Both the position numbers and the translations under genes were made by a program. From CAWIMX01 sp963792785 (GTDB lineage: Bacteria; Acidobacteriota; Vicinamibacteria; Vicinamibacterales; CAVVIG01): DNA of 64,000 nucleotides. The DNA lies in assembly GCA_963792785.1 (NCBI GenBank), contig CAWBXO010000004.1:496001-560000 (forward strand), read 5' to 3'. Shown here one piece after another: positions 43,497 to 52,359 of this stretch (positions are counted from its first letter, which is position 1; every line of letters starts with the position of its first letter). The notes beneath the pieces were generated by a model, which did not search any database, was not told the origin of the DNA, and was given only the letters and a program-made list of their open reading frames with translations.

Positions 43497-44459
43497 ATGA
43501 AGCCACTCATCGGATCCGGCGGCCTCGCCGCGGTCGTCGCCATCACCGTCGCCATCGCCGCCGCCGCGGCACCGGCCATCCAGCAGGACTCGGCCTCGGT
43601 CAACGGCATCACGCTGCACTACGCGAAGGCCGGCAGCGGCCAGCTCATGCTGTTCCTGCACGGCTTCCCCGAGTTCTGGTACGCGTGGAAGGGACAGCTC
43701 GAGGCATTCGGCACCGACCATCTCGCCGTCGCGCCGGACATGCGCGGCTACGACCTGTCGTCGAAGCCCGCCGGCGTCGACCAGTACCAGCTCCCGCTGC
43801 TCGTGGAGGACGTCCGCGCCCTCGCCGCGCACGTCCAGCCCGACCCGGGACGCAAGTTCATCCTGATCGGCCACGACTGGGGCGGCGTCGTCGCCTGGGT
43901 GTACGCGATGACGCATCCCGAGACCATCGAGAAGCTGGTCATCATCAACGCCCCGCACCCCGGCGTCTTCGCGCGCGAGCTCGCCAGCAACCCGGCCCAG
44001 CAGCAGGCGAGCGCGTACATGCTGATGTTCCGCAGTCCGCAGGCCGAGGCGGCGCTGTCGGCGAACCACTACGCGCAGCTCGTGCAGATCGTCCTCGCCA
44101 ACGGCCTGGCGCGCGGGTTCTTCACCGAGGCCGACAAGCAGGCGTATCTCGACGCGTGGTCACAACCGGGCGCCCTCACCGGCGGCCTGAACTACTACCG
44201 CGCCTCCGAGGTCGGTCCGCCAGCGCCGGGCGCGTCACCGTCAGCCGCGCCGCCGCCCCTGCCGGCCGCGCCCGTCACGGTGCCGACGCTCGTCATCTGG
44301 GGCGAGCAGGACACGGCGCTTCTCACCGGCAACCTCGACGGCCTGGACGCCTTCGTCCCGAACCTCACGATCCGCCGGATCCCGGACGGCTCGCACTGGG
44401 TGGTCCACGAGAAGCCCGAGCTCATCACGCGCTACATCCGGGAGTTCATTGGCCGCTGA
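43497..44459 (+). CDS. Alpha/beta hydrolase, epoxide hydrolase or haloalkane dehalogenase-like, exported
   Basis: 320 residues with a signal peptide (AVVAITVAIAAAAAPAIQQ). FLHGFPEFWYAWKGQ gives the oxyanion HGFPE motif. GHDWGGVVAW places Asp at the nucleophile, as in epoxide hydrolases and dehalogenases. The cap region follows, with GGLNYYRASE and a Pro/Ala-rich insert at about 241-260; GEQDTALL and GSHWVVHEKPELI supply the second Asp and the His. GGAG lies before the ATG. Export to the periplasm is uncommon for this family. Confidence 0.82.
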   Translation: MKPLIGSGGLAAVVAITVAIAAAAAPAIQQDSASVNGITLHYAKAGSGQLMLFLHGFPEFWYAWKGQLEAFGTDHLAVAPDMRGYDLSSKPAGVDQYQLPLLVEDVRALAAHVQPDPGRKFILIGHDWGGVVAWVYAMTHPETIEKLVIINAPHPGVFARELASNPAQQQASAYMLMFRSPQAEAALSANHYAQLVQIVLANGLARGFFTEADKQAYLDAWSQPGALTGGLNYYRASEVGPPAPGASPSAAPPPLPAAPVTVPTLVIWGEQDTALLTGNLDGLDAFVPNLTIRRIPDGSHWVVHEKPELITRYIREFIGR

Positions 44460-45135
44460 TCGCGCCGGCGCGGATGGGGTCGCGGCGTTCACGGATCGGG
44501 AACGGCGGTTGATCGCGCGGCTGCGGACGCCGCTCGGCGTGCAGCGCTGGCTCAACCGGTTGCCCTACAACACCGAGCCGGCGCCGGGCGGCGCCACGCT
44601 GCGCAGCTTTCGCGGGGTGGTCCGCCACGGCTGTGCGCACTGCCTCGAGGCGGCGCTCTCGGCGGCGACCATCCTCTCGGCGCACGGCTATCCCCCGCTC
44701 GTGCTCAGCTTCGAGTCGATCGACCAGCTCGATCACGTGATCTTCGTCTACCGCGCGCGGGGGCGCTGGGGCTCGGTCGCCCGCTCGCGCGATCCGGGCC
44801 TGCACGGCCGCAAGGCCGTGTTCGCCACGCCGCGCGCGCTGGCGCTCAGCTACTACGACCCGTACATCGATTTCACCGGGCGCGTCACCGGCTACGCGGT
44901 GGTGAACCTCGACGAGGAGATGGGCACGTACGACTGGCGGCTGGCGAACACGAACGTGTGGAAGGTGGAGCGGATGCTGCTCGACTACCCGCACCGGCGG
45001 ATCGCGTCGTCCGACGCGCGCGCCGACCGGCTCAGGCGGCGGTACCGGGACTATCGCAAGCAGTTCGGAAGGAAGCCGCTGTACTACAAGGGGCGGGAGC
45101 GGTGGACGGAGTTGCCAGCGGAATTTGGTAATTGA
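44449..45135 (+). CDS. Transglutaminase-like cysteine protein of unknown function
   Basis: 228 residues from TTG 44,449 with GGAG upstream, overlapping the hydrolase end by 11 bases. GVVRHGCAHCLEAALSAATI places a Cys at the head of a helix. DQLDHVIFVYRA gives a His in a strand, and VARSRDPGLHGRK an Asp, the order Cys-His-Asp of transglutaminase-like proteases. The C-terminal part is rich in Arg and Tyr. No signal peptide. I do not know a characterised relative; enzymatic activity is inference. Confidence 0.65.
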   Translation: MAADRAGADGVAAFTDRERRLIARLRTPLGVQRWLNRLPYNTEPAPGGATLRSFRGVVRHGCAHCLEAALSAATILSAHGYPPLVLSFESIDQLDHVIFVYRARGRWGSVARSRDPGLHGRKAVFATPRALALSYYDPYIDFTGRVTGYAVVNLDEEMGTYDWRLANTNVWKVERMLLDYPHRRIASSDARADRLRRRYRDYRKQFGRKPLYYKGRERWTELPAEFGN

Positions 45136-45158
45136 GTGATTTGGTGATTTGGTAATTG
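45123..45158 (-). repeat. Short 8-bp repeat block, inverted relative to the main array
   Basis: AATTTGGTAATTGAGTGATT, then TGGTGATTTGGTAATTGG. It is the complement-type of the ATCACCAR unit found at 45,353-45,456, so the two blocks bracket the small membrane gene. Confidence 0.6.
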
Positions 45159-45169
45159 GCGGCCGGAAC

Positions 45170-45349
45170 TCAGAACATCGCGCGGAGCACGCCGATACCC
45201 ATGTAGAGCGCGCCGACGCCGATGGCGGCCAGGGCCGATCCCACCAGGCGATCCCGCAGGGTGTAGCGCGCCGAGGAGAGCTGCAGCCCGTAACGCACGG
45301 CGAGCCCGCCCGACACGATCAGCACGACGAGCATCAGCGTTTCGATCAC
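45170..45349 (-). CDS. Small membrane protein (59 residues)
   Basis: GTG 45,349 to TGA 45,170. Two hydrophobic helices: IETLMLVVLIVSGGLAVRYG and GSALAAIGVGALYMGIGVL, joined by a basic loop (ARYTLRDRLV). The codon use matches neighbouring genes, and the reading frame would be too short for a usual gene search. It lies after the zinc-binding-like gene at 45,466 on the same strand, with the tandem repeat between. Function unknown. Confidence 0.6.
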   Translation of the reverse strand: MIETLMLVVLIVSGGLAVRYGLQLSSARYTLRDRLVGSALAAIGVGALYMGIGVLRAMF

Positions 45350-45352
45350 GCC

Positions 45353-45456
45353 ATCACCCCATCACCAAATCACCAGATCACCAAATCACCAGATCACCAG
45401 ATCACCAGATCACCAGATCACCAGATCACCAGATCACCAGATCACCAGATCACCCA
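45353..45456. repeat. Tandem array of 13 units of ATCACCAR (8 bp)
   Basis: Thirteen units of ATCACCAG, ATCACCAA, ATCACCCC or ATCACCCA in direct order. There are no spacers, so it is not a CRISPR array. On the minus strand the array reads as repeated GGTGAT blocks directly before the small membrane gene. Confidence 0.9.
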
Positions 45457-45465
45457 ATGCCCGCG

Positions 45466-45768
45466 TCAGTCCAGGTCCCAATCCCGTGTCGGCTTGGTCA
45501 CGGGCTCCTGGCGCGCCTGCTTGAGGGCCTCCTCGAACCGGCGCGAGAGGGCGTCGCCGCGCGTCTTCTCGGACTCGACCGATTGCGAGAAGATCGCGTC
45601 GCGGCGCGCGGCCTCCTCGGCCAGGATCCGGTGCGCGTCGCTCAGCTCGGGCTTGTCGCCGCGCTCGGGCTCGACGACCGAGACCACGCGCGCGAGGTTC
45701 GTGTCGATGACGAGCGTGGACTGGCAGCACGGGCAGACGATCTCGACTTCCGACTTGAGCCGGCTCAT
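45466..45768 (-). CDS. Small protein with N-terminal CxxC
   Basis: 100 residues. IVCPCCQSTLVIDTNLARVV forms a half zinc ribbon; the rest is a charged helix (ILAEEAARRDAIFSQSVESE). Similar proteins are conserved but not characterised. The ATG overlaps the stop of the lipoprotein gene upstream by four bases, and the operon continues from the thioredoxin gene at 46,960. Confidence 0.7.
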   Translation of the reverse strand: MSRLKSEVEIVCPCCQSTLVIDTNLARVVSVVEPERGDKPELSDAHRILAEEAARRDAIFSQSVESEKTRGDALSRRFEEALKQARQEPVTKPTRDWDLD

Positions 45769-46133
45769 CGGCGATCTCCCAGGCGGTCGAGGCCCGTCGC
45801 CTCGAACTGTTTCACGATCTCGATCGGCGCGCCGTCCGGCCCCCGGGCCTTGAGCCGCAGGTCGGTGATCTGCGCGCGCTTGAAGTTGAACCGCCCGCCG
45901 CGGCTCTCGACGAACGTGTCGAGCGGCGCCTGGAAGCGCCCGCCGGCGGGAATCGTCCGGACGGTCATGCGGTAATAGTAGTTCAGCCAGATCTCGACGT
46001 CCGTCCAGGCCTGATCGGTGCGGTTGTCGACCGTGAGGAGGTTGCCGTCGAGGACGAGGGGCTCGGCGACCGGCTGGGCGCAGCCCGCGGCCAACGCGAG
46101 GGCGACGAGGCCGCCGGCGAACAGGGCGCGCAT
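45765..46133 (-). CDS. Small lipoprotein of unknown function
   Basis: 122 residues. Signal peptide with lipobox LAAGC. The mature part (NLLTVDNRTDQAWTDVEIWL, FNFKRAQITDLRLKARGPDG) looks like one beta-sandwich domain. No family recognised. The stop overlaps the next start by four bases. Confidence 0.7.
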   Translation of the reverse strand: MRALFAGGLVALALAAGCAQPVAEPLVLDGNLLTVDNRTDQAWTDVEIWLNYYYRMTVRTIPAGGRFQAPLDTFVESRGGRFNFKRAQITDLRLKARGPDGAPIEIVKQFEATGLDRLGDRR

Positions 46134-46140
46134 GAGGCGC

Positions 46141-46368
46141 CTAGCCTTCTTCTTCGAATTCTTCTTCGCCGGGAGGGCCGAGCCGCGTCGACGGGCGGAG
46201 CGCTTCGCGATAGTCGAAGAGCGGCACGCCGGTGACGTGAAGCGGGACAGTACACGCGGGCGACCGCCGGTCGACGACCACGGTGACCGGACTGCCCTCG
46301 ACGCCGTCGCGGAACGCGACGCGGCAGCCGCAGGCGAGCGTGGCGTGTGTGAAGCCCTTCAACGGCAT
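46141..46368 (-). CDS. Small Cys-containing acidic protein
   Basis: 75 residues with ACGCR near residue 13 and a third Cys at about 39, and an acidic tail (PGEEEFEEEG). No signal peptide is seen. It could be a small metal-binding protein. It lies 7 bases before the lipoprotein gene and 37 bases after the TlpA-like gene. Function unknown. Confidence 0.55.
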   Translation of the reverse strand: MPLKGFTHATLACGCRVAFRDGVEGSPVTVVVDRRSPACTVPLHVTGVPLFDYREALRPSTRLGPPGEEEFEEEG

Positions 46369-46405
46369 GACGCGGCCATCATATCACGGCGCCCTGGCGT
46401 GTCCG

Positions 46406-46960
46406 TCACAGCAGGGCCTTGATCTGCGCCTCGAACGTGTCCTTCGACGTCAGGCCGGCATGCGTCGCGCAGATCGCGCCCTTGCGCGAGATGACCAGCG
46501 ACACGGGAATCCCCCAGATCGGCCCGTACGCGTCCATCAGGTCGTCGTGTCCGAGGCCCTGGAGCACCGGATAGTTCATGTTGTACTTCGCCGCGTACGG
46601 CTGCATCTTCTCGATGGGATCGTCCACCGAGACGCCGATCACCTGCAGGCCGTCCTTGCCGTACCGCGTCTGCAGATCCACGAAGCCGGGGATCTCGACC
46701 TTGCACGGCCCGCACCAGGTGGCCCAGAAGTCGAGGACGATGACCTTGCCTCGATAGGCGGCGAGGGTGACGTCCTTGCCGGAGATGTCCTTCAGCGTGA
46801 AGTTGAGGTTCGCGGGCTTCGCGTCGGCGGGGCACGAGAATTCCGCGGCCTCGACGCTCCCGAAGAGCGCGTGCCAGTCGGGGATCGGCGCCGGCGTGTC
46901 GAGCGTGAAGAGCGCGAGCGCCAACGCGCTCACCGCCGCGAACGTCCAACGCAGTCGCAT
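46406..46960 (-). CDS. TlpA/ResA-like thiol-disulfide oxidoreductase
   Basis: 184 residues, periplasmic by its N-terminal signal/anchor. Thioredoxin fold of the AhpC/TSA-TlpA type: VIVLDFWATWCGPCKVEIPG with active CxxC, VIGVSVDD, and a cis-Pro at GIPVSLVISRKG. An extra Cys (EFSCPADAK) precedes the fold and another is in ICATHAG. It probably reduces disulfides, for example of cytochrome c or copper proteins; the SCO-like gene 3 kb away may be related. Confidence 0.87.
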   Translation of the reverse strand: MRLRWTFAAVSALALALFTLDTPAPIPDWHALFGSVEAAEFSCPADAKPANLNFTLKDISGKDVTLAAYRGKVIVLDFWATWCGPCKVEIPGFVDLQTRYGKDGLQVIGVSVDDPIEKMQPYAAKYNMNYPVLQGLGHDDLMDAYGPIWGIPVSLVISRKGAICATHAGLTSKDTFEAQIKALL

Positions 46961-47008
46961 GGTCTTGGATTCTCCCTGATCTCTGTTTCGATTCCTACCT
47001 CGAACCGG

Positions 47009-47749
47009 TCACTCGAGCGAGGTGTGCACCACGGACGCCAGGCGCGCCATCTCCGCTTTGGGCTCCTGGGCGATGAGCACGAACGTGCGGTCGCCGACCG
47101 ACCAGATCGCCGCCTCGTGGCCCATCACTTCCAGCGTCTGGTCGGCGCGTGCCGAGTGCGGCAGCATGAAGACCGACACGGGGCGCCCGCGGTAGCGGTA
47201 CATGATGTGCGCGACGCGGCCCTCCGCGTAGAGGCACTGGCGCGACCCCACCAGCTCCAGCCCGTCGACGGCCGCCGCGGCGGGCAACCGCGCGTCCCAG
47301 CCGAACTGCGCCTCCAGGGCGCGCTCGACGTGGCCCGGATCGCCGTCGGTGCGCACGAGTTCGTTGAGCATGAAGCACTTCACGTGGTCGGCGGTGAGCT
47401 CGGCGGCCATCAGGCGCGTGGAGGCGCCGGTGGCGCGGTAGAACAGCGCGCCCGCGGCGAGGAGGAGGGTCGCGGCCACGGCGAAGCTGGCCAGGCGCCA
47501 CCGCCGCCCGGGCGCCGCGGTGGCGCAGGCCACGCAGCGCGCGGCCAGGCCGCCGGGCGCGCGTTCGGCGGCGAGCGCCGCGCGACGGCTGCCGAGCGTC
47601 TCGTGCACAGCGCGCTCCGCGTCGAGGCGCGACCGGCACGACGGACACAATCGCACGTGGCGCTCGACCGTCTCGCGATCGGCGGCGTCGAGCGCGCCGT
47701 CGACGTACGGCGTGACGAGCGAATCGATGCGTTGACAACTGCTGGACAT
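47009..47749 (-). CDS. Anti-sigma factor with zinc-finger domain
   Basis: 246 residues. N-terminal zf-HC2-type region: YVDGALDAADRETVERHVRL followed by CPSC gives the His-x3-Cys-x2-Cys. A membrane helix at about 87-105 (FAVAATLLLAAGALFYRAT) separates it from a periplasmic sensor part of about 140 residues. It follows the ECF sigma gene by 13 bases and should bind that sigma at the membrane. Confidence 0.87.
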   Translation of the reverse strand: MSSSCQRIDSLVTPYVDGALDAADRETVERHVRLCPSCRSRLDAERAVHETLGSRRAALAAERAPGGLAARCVACATAAPGRRWRLASFAVAATLLLAAGALFYRATGASTRLMAAELTADHVKCFMLNELVRTDGDPGHVERALEAQFGWDARLPAAAAVDGLELVGSRQCLYAEGRVAHIMYRYRGRPVSVFMLPHSARADQTLEVMGHEAAIWSVGDRTFVLIAQEPKAEMARLASVVHTSLE

Positions 47750-47762
47750 GTCTTCGACTCCC

Positions 47763-48449
47763 CTAACCGACCCGGCCGACCCGACCCACCCGACCCACCT
47801 GACCTTCCTGCCCCACCTGACCTACCCGACCCACCTGACCCACCTGACTCACCTGACCTTCCTGACTCAACTGTTCGAAGAGCAGGCGCCGGCCCCGCGA
47901 GATGCGCGACATCACCGTCCCGACGGGTATCGCCAGCATCTCGGCAATTTCGGCATACGAAAATTCTTCGACGTCACGTAAGAGCACCGCCTCGCGAAAC
48001 GCCTCCGGCAGCGCGTCGACAGCGGCGCTGAGCGCCGGATCCATCACGCTGCGCAGGAGCAGCGCTTCGGGCGTGCCGGCCGGGGCCGACAAGCCGTTGG
48101 CCGGGCCCGCGCCGGCCGCGACGCGATCCGAGGCGCGCTCAATGGCGTCCGGGTCGACCGCAATCGGGTCGTGCGCGCGGTCGCGCAGCCGGTTGCGCGC
48201 CGTGTTGTGGAGGATGGTGTACAGCCAGGCCCGGAGGTTCGTGCCCGGCTCGAACCGGTCCGCGGACCGGAACGCCTTCAGGTAGGTGTCCTGCACCAGA
48301 TCCTCGGCGTCGGCCGCGTTGCGCGTCAGCCGCCGCGCGGTGCGGTACAACCCATCGATGGCCGCCAGGGCCTCGGCTTCGAACGCCGCCCGCGCGGTGG
48401 CGGCCGCGCGGCGACCGGACGGGACGGAGCGCGGTGGCTGGAAGGGCAT
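47763..48449 (-). CDS. ECF RNA polymerase sigma factor
   Basis: About 228 residues from ATG 48,449 (a GTG at 48,476 is possible). Region 2: DAEDLVQDTYLKAFRSADRF and NLRAWLYTILHNTARN; region 4: LPEAFREAVLLRDVEEFSYA, then EIAEMLAIPVGTVMSRISRG. The last 30 or so residues are a tail of Gln-Val-Gly/Arg-Val-Gly repeats encoded by a 9-base tandem repeat at 47,763-47,872, outside the normal sigma fold. Its partner anti-sigma gene follows. Confidence 0.9.
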   Translation of the reverse strand: MPFQPPRSVPSGRRAAATARAAFEAEALAAIDGLYRTARRLTRNAADAEDLVQDTYLKAFRSADRFEPGTNLRAWLYTILHNTARNRLRDRAHDPIAVDPDAIERASDRVAAGAGPANGLSAPAGTPEALLLRSVMDPALSAAVDALPEAFREAVLLRDVEEFSYAEIAEMLAIPVGTVMSRISRGRRLLFEQLSQEGQVSQVGQVGRVGQVGQEGQVGRVGRVGRVG

Positions 48450-48481
48450 CGACTCGCTGCGCGACAGGACCGACACACTGG

Positions 48482-48510
48482 GTAAACCCCGTCGCGCTTG
48501 GGGTTATTCC
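48482..48510 (-). promoter_or_regulatory. Possible ECF-type promoter of the sigma gene
   Basis: On the minus strand GGAATAACCC (48,510-48,501) is followed after about 13-16 bases by GTTTACC (48,488-48,482). GGAA-type -35 elements are common for ECF sigmas, which often control themselves. Weak evidence. The rest of the 261-base gap (48,450-48,710) shows nothing else clear. Confidence 0.3.
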
Positions 48511-48710
48511 CGTGACGCACGTCGCCGAGTATACCGTGTCGCCCCCAGGGGTCAGGGCCCATCGACGGGAGGACACTGGACGCCGTGGGGCCGCGGAACC
48601 GCCCGGCAGTGCGGGGCCGCGACGCGGCTCGACGTTTGCAGGGCGTGGGGCGTCCAGATAAGATCCAGGTTGCTCGCTTCCGACGGCCCAGATCATCCGA
48701 GGTAGCTACC

Positions 48711-51700
48711 ATGCGCGTGCCCTGCCGGCGTTTCCCCGGCGCGTCTCTGGCGGTCGTCCTGCTCACGGCGTTCGCCGTGCTCGAACTCGCGTCGCCCGCG
48801 GCGGCGCAGACCGGGATGGTCCCGTACTTCGGGAAGAACAACATCCACTACGACAAGTTCGAGTGGCACATCTACACGACGGACCACTTCGAGATTTACT
48901 ACTACCCGGACGTCGAGCCCCACCTCGAGCGCGTCGCCGGCTATGCCGAAAGCGCCTACCAGCAGGTCAGCGCGGACCTGAAGCACGATCTGCCGTTCAA
49001 GGTCCCGCTTGATGCTCTTCAAGACCCACAGCGAATTCGAGCAGCAGAACATCGCCGGCCCCGACGCCTCCTCCGGAGGGCGTGCGGCGCGTTCGCCGAG
49101 CCGGGCCAGCACCGGATGGTGCTGCCGATCGACGAGCCCGCCCGACGAGCTGTACGGGCTGATCGTCCACGAGCTCACCCACCAGTTCGAGTTCGACATC
49201 ATCCCGCTCGCTCATCCGCAACAGCGTGCCGCTGTGGGTCTACGAGGGCCTTTCCGACTACGAGCGCGGCCTCGTGGGAGCCGATCGACCTGATGACGAT
49301 CCGCGACGCCGCCGTCGCCGACATCATCCCGAAGATGAGCAAGATCGACGGGTACGGCGACACGAACAACCCGCGCCTCGTCTACAACCTCGGGCACGCC
49401 GTGTTCGAGTTCATCGAGGCGCGGTGGGGCAAGGAAGGCCTCCGCAGCTACCTCTTCTCGCTGCGCAAGAGCGTGATCGGCGGCGGCGAGGACGCCTACG
49501 AGGAGGCGCTCCAGATGAGGCCGGACGAGTTCGACCAGGCCTTCGACCGGTACATGAAGGACCGCTTCAAGCCCGTTCCGCGACAAGGAGCGGCCGGCCG
49601 ACTACGGCCGCGGACCTCTCGCCGAACCGCGAGAAGACGAAGTTCACCGAGGCGCTGTCGATCGCGCCCTCCCCCTCGGGCGATCTCATCGCGGCGGTCA
49701 CGGTCAACCGCAAGCGATCAGCGAAATCGACATCGTCCTCGTCTCGTCCAAGGACGGATCGCATCGTCCGCAACCTGACGCAGCGGCTTCGACAAGGACA
49801 TGGGCTTCGACCACATCGTCCAGATCGGCGAGCGTTCGAGATGCCGTGGATGGCGTGGTCGCCGAAGGGCGACCGCCTCGCCTACTTCGTGCGCACCGAG
49901 AAGGAGCGCACGCTGATCGTCGCAGAACGTCCTGACGCGCAAGATCGAGGTCCGGATCCCGATGAAGACGGTGGACGAGCCCGAGTCGCCCGCGTTCTCG
50001 CCCGACGGCGAGCGCGTCGCGTTCGCGGCGCTGACGCGGCGGCATCGGCGACATCTTCACCGTCGACCTGGCGACCGGCAAGGTGACGAACCTCACGAAC
50101 GACGAGTTCGCCGACTGCGGGCCCCACCTACTCGCCCGACGGCACGTTCCTCGTCTACAACGCCCGCGTCAGCGGCAACCAGAAGCTGTTCCGCCTCGAC
50201 CTCGACGACGAAGCAAGAAGACGCAGATCACCTTCGGCACGCACGACGAGACGGCGGCGCAGTTCATCGACGACCACACGATCGTGTTCGCCTCGACGGC
50301 CACCGACCCGGCGCTGCCGCTCGATCCCGAGGTCGCCGCAGAACGGCAACATCTACAACATCTGGACGCTCGACCTGAACACCGGCGAGCTGCGGCAGTA
50401 CACCGACGCCCTCGGCGGCAACTGGTCGCCCATCGTGCTCAACGAAGGGCCAGACGAACCAGATCGCGTTCGTCAGCTACTACAAGGGCGAGTACCGCAT
50501 CCGCACGCTCGACGACAGCAAGGAGCCGCTCCACACCGCGGCCTCGTCGGATTTCGGCGCGCCCGGCCCGATCATCGACTTCCAGGCGCCGCTCGCGCAC
50601 ACGTTCATTCCGGCGAACAACCGCAAGAAGGGCCGCTTCGAGAAGATGTTCCTCGAGGGCCGGCCGCCGGTGAACGTCGGCGTGACGAGCAACGGCGACG
50701 TCTTCGGCGGCACCGAGATCAGCTTCGGCGACGTCCTCGGCGACCAGCAGTTCAACTTCTTCGTCGTCGTCCATCGCGCAGTACCGGACGATGTCGCTGA
50801 GCTACGTGAACCTCTCGCGCCGCTTCCAGTGGGCCGCTGCAGGGTTTCAACGCAGACCCAGTTCTTCTACGGGCAGGGCGGCGTCTTCTACGACCCGTCG
50901 CTCGCGCCGCTCATCAGCCGCGAGCGACGCGGTCGCGACGCGCACGGTGCGCGGCGGCACGCTCATCGGCATCTACCCGATCGACCGCTACCGGCGCCTC
51001 GAGCTGTCGGGCGGTGCGTTGCAGCTGAACGAGCAGTACAACGACCCGACCCTCGGCAGCGCTCAGATCATCAGCAGGCGTCGGCCAGCAGATCTTCCGC
51101 AACGGCACGCTCGTGCCCCTCGGCGCGGCGTTCGTGCAGGAGACGACGGTGTTCCGCGAGTTCGGCCCGCTCGCCGGCAGCACGATGCGCCTGGCGTACG
51201 ACGTACGCGCCGAAGATCGGCGGCACGCTGTCGCGCCAGACCTTCGACGCCGACGCGCGCCACTACCTCCGCCTCGGCACCACGGGCCTGCTGGCCACGC
51301 GCATCCGCGCCTTCAAGAGCATCGGCGACTTCCCCGACTTCCAGTACTTCGGCGGCAACTCCGAGATGCGCGGCTACGACTACCTCTCGTTCGTCGGCCA
51401 GAACGTCGTGTTCGGCGACGCCGAGCTGCGCTTCCCGCATCATCGAGGCGGCGCTGACGCCGATCGGCGTCGTCGGCGGCGTGCGCGGCGTGTTCTTCGC
51501 GAACATGGGCGGCGGCTGGTTCGACAACCAGCGGCTTCAAATGGTGGTCGAAGGACACCCAGACCGCGCAGAAGTTCATCGGGTACGCGACCGATCGAGA
51601 ACGGGTTCATCCAGGAGGATCCGAACAACCCGGGCCTGCCGCTCGCCCAGTACCAGGACGTCACGGTCGTCGGGCTTCCGCCTGCAGGACGGCCGCGCCT

Positions 51701-51875
51701 CCTACGGCCTCGGCCTCGAGACCTTCGCCCTGGGCTTCCCGATCCACTTCGACTGGTCGTGGCGCACGCTGTTCAACAAGGACTGGGAGGACGTGGTGCT
51801 GGCGCCGCAAGGCGACCGACAGCTGCCGCGTTCCGCAAGCCGAGGTTCACGGTCTGGATGGGCTACGATTTCTAG
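48711..51875 (+). CDS. Exported beta-propeller (PD40/TolB-like) protein with N-terminal peptidase-like part and C-terminal Omp85-like barrel; many indels
   Basis: ATG 48,711 with GAGG upstream and a signal peptide ending AAAQ. The N-terminal 300 residues have a peptidase-MA-like motif (LYGLIVHELTHQFEFDIIP) with HELTH. Propeller blades follow: MAWSPKGDRLAYF, SPAFSPDGERVAFAAL, TYSPDGTFLVYNARVSG. The final 450 residues look like a BamA/TamA barrel (GYDYLSFVGQNVVFGDAELR, SYGLGLETFALGFPIHFDW) and end in the aromatic Phe (VWMGYDF). The parts are spread over three frames by about thirty one-base changes from 49,009 on. Likely an outer-membrane protein; function unknown. Confidence 0.7.
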
Positions 51876-51916
51876 ACGGCCGGCAACGCGCCCAACGCGC
51901 CGAGTCGGCGACCGAG

Positions 51917-52330
51917 ATGGTGCAGGTCGTGCTGCCGAACGACGCGAATCCGCTCGGCTTCATCCTCGGCGGCACGGTGATGCACCTGATCGACATCGCG
52001 GGCGCCATCGCGTGCATGCGCCACGCGCGCACGCCGCTGGTGACCGCCGCCGTCGACGAGCTGCAGTTCCTCCACCCGATCAAGGTCGGCGACCTCATCA
52101 TCCTGAAGGCGCGCGTGACGTGCGCCTTCACGACGTCGCTCGAAGTGCGGGTGGACGTCTTCTCGGAGGAGATCCTGACCGGCGAGCGCGAGCTGACGAG
52201 CCGCGCCTACCTGACGTTCGTGACCGCGCCGTCGGCCGCCCCGCGCGCCGCGGTGCCGCCGCTGCTGCTCGAGACCGACGAGGAGCGCGGCGCTGCGACG
52301 AGGCGCACGCCCGCCGCGCCGAGCGCCTGA
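51917..52330 (+). CDS. Acyl-CoA thioesterase (hotdog fold)
   Basis: About 137 residues from ATG 51,917, 41 bases after the barrel gene. Hotdog signatures: PNDANPLGFILGGTVMHLID, AAVDELQFLHPIKVGDLIIL, FTTSLEVRVDVFSEE, and AYLTFVTA. The frame stays open upstream of the ATG and reads RAESATE, which matches how relatives begin, so the real start may be lost to an indel. It hydrolyses acyl-CoA esters; chain length unknown. Confidence 0.8.
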   Translation: MVQVVLPNDANPLGFILGGTVMHLIDIAGAIACMRHARTPLVTAAVDELQFLHPIKVGDLIILKARVTCAFTTSLEVRVDVFSEEILTGERELTSRAYLTFVTAPSAAPRAAVPPLLLETDEERGAATRRTPAAPSA

Positions 52331-52359
52331 AGCGAAAGCTGCAAGGCCTGACAGCGACC

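Noticed and set aside
45353..45456. Possible CRISPR array
   Set aside because: Units are 8 bp with no spacers and no cas genes are in the window.
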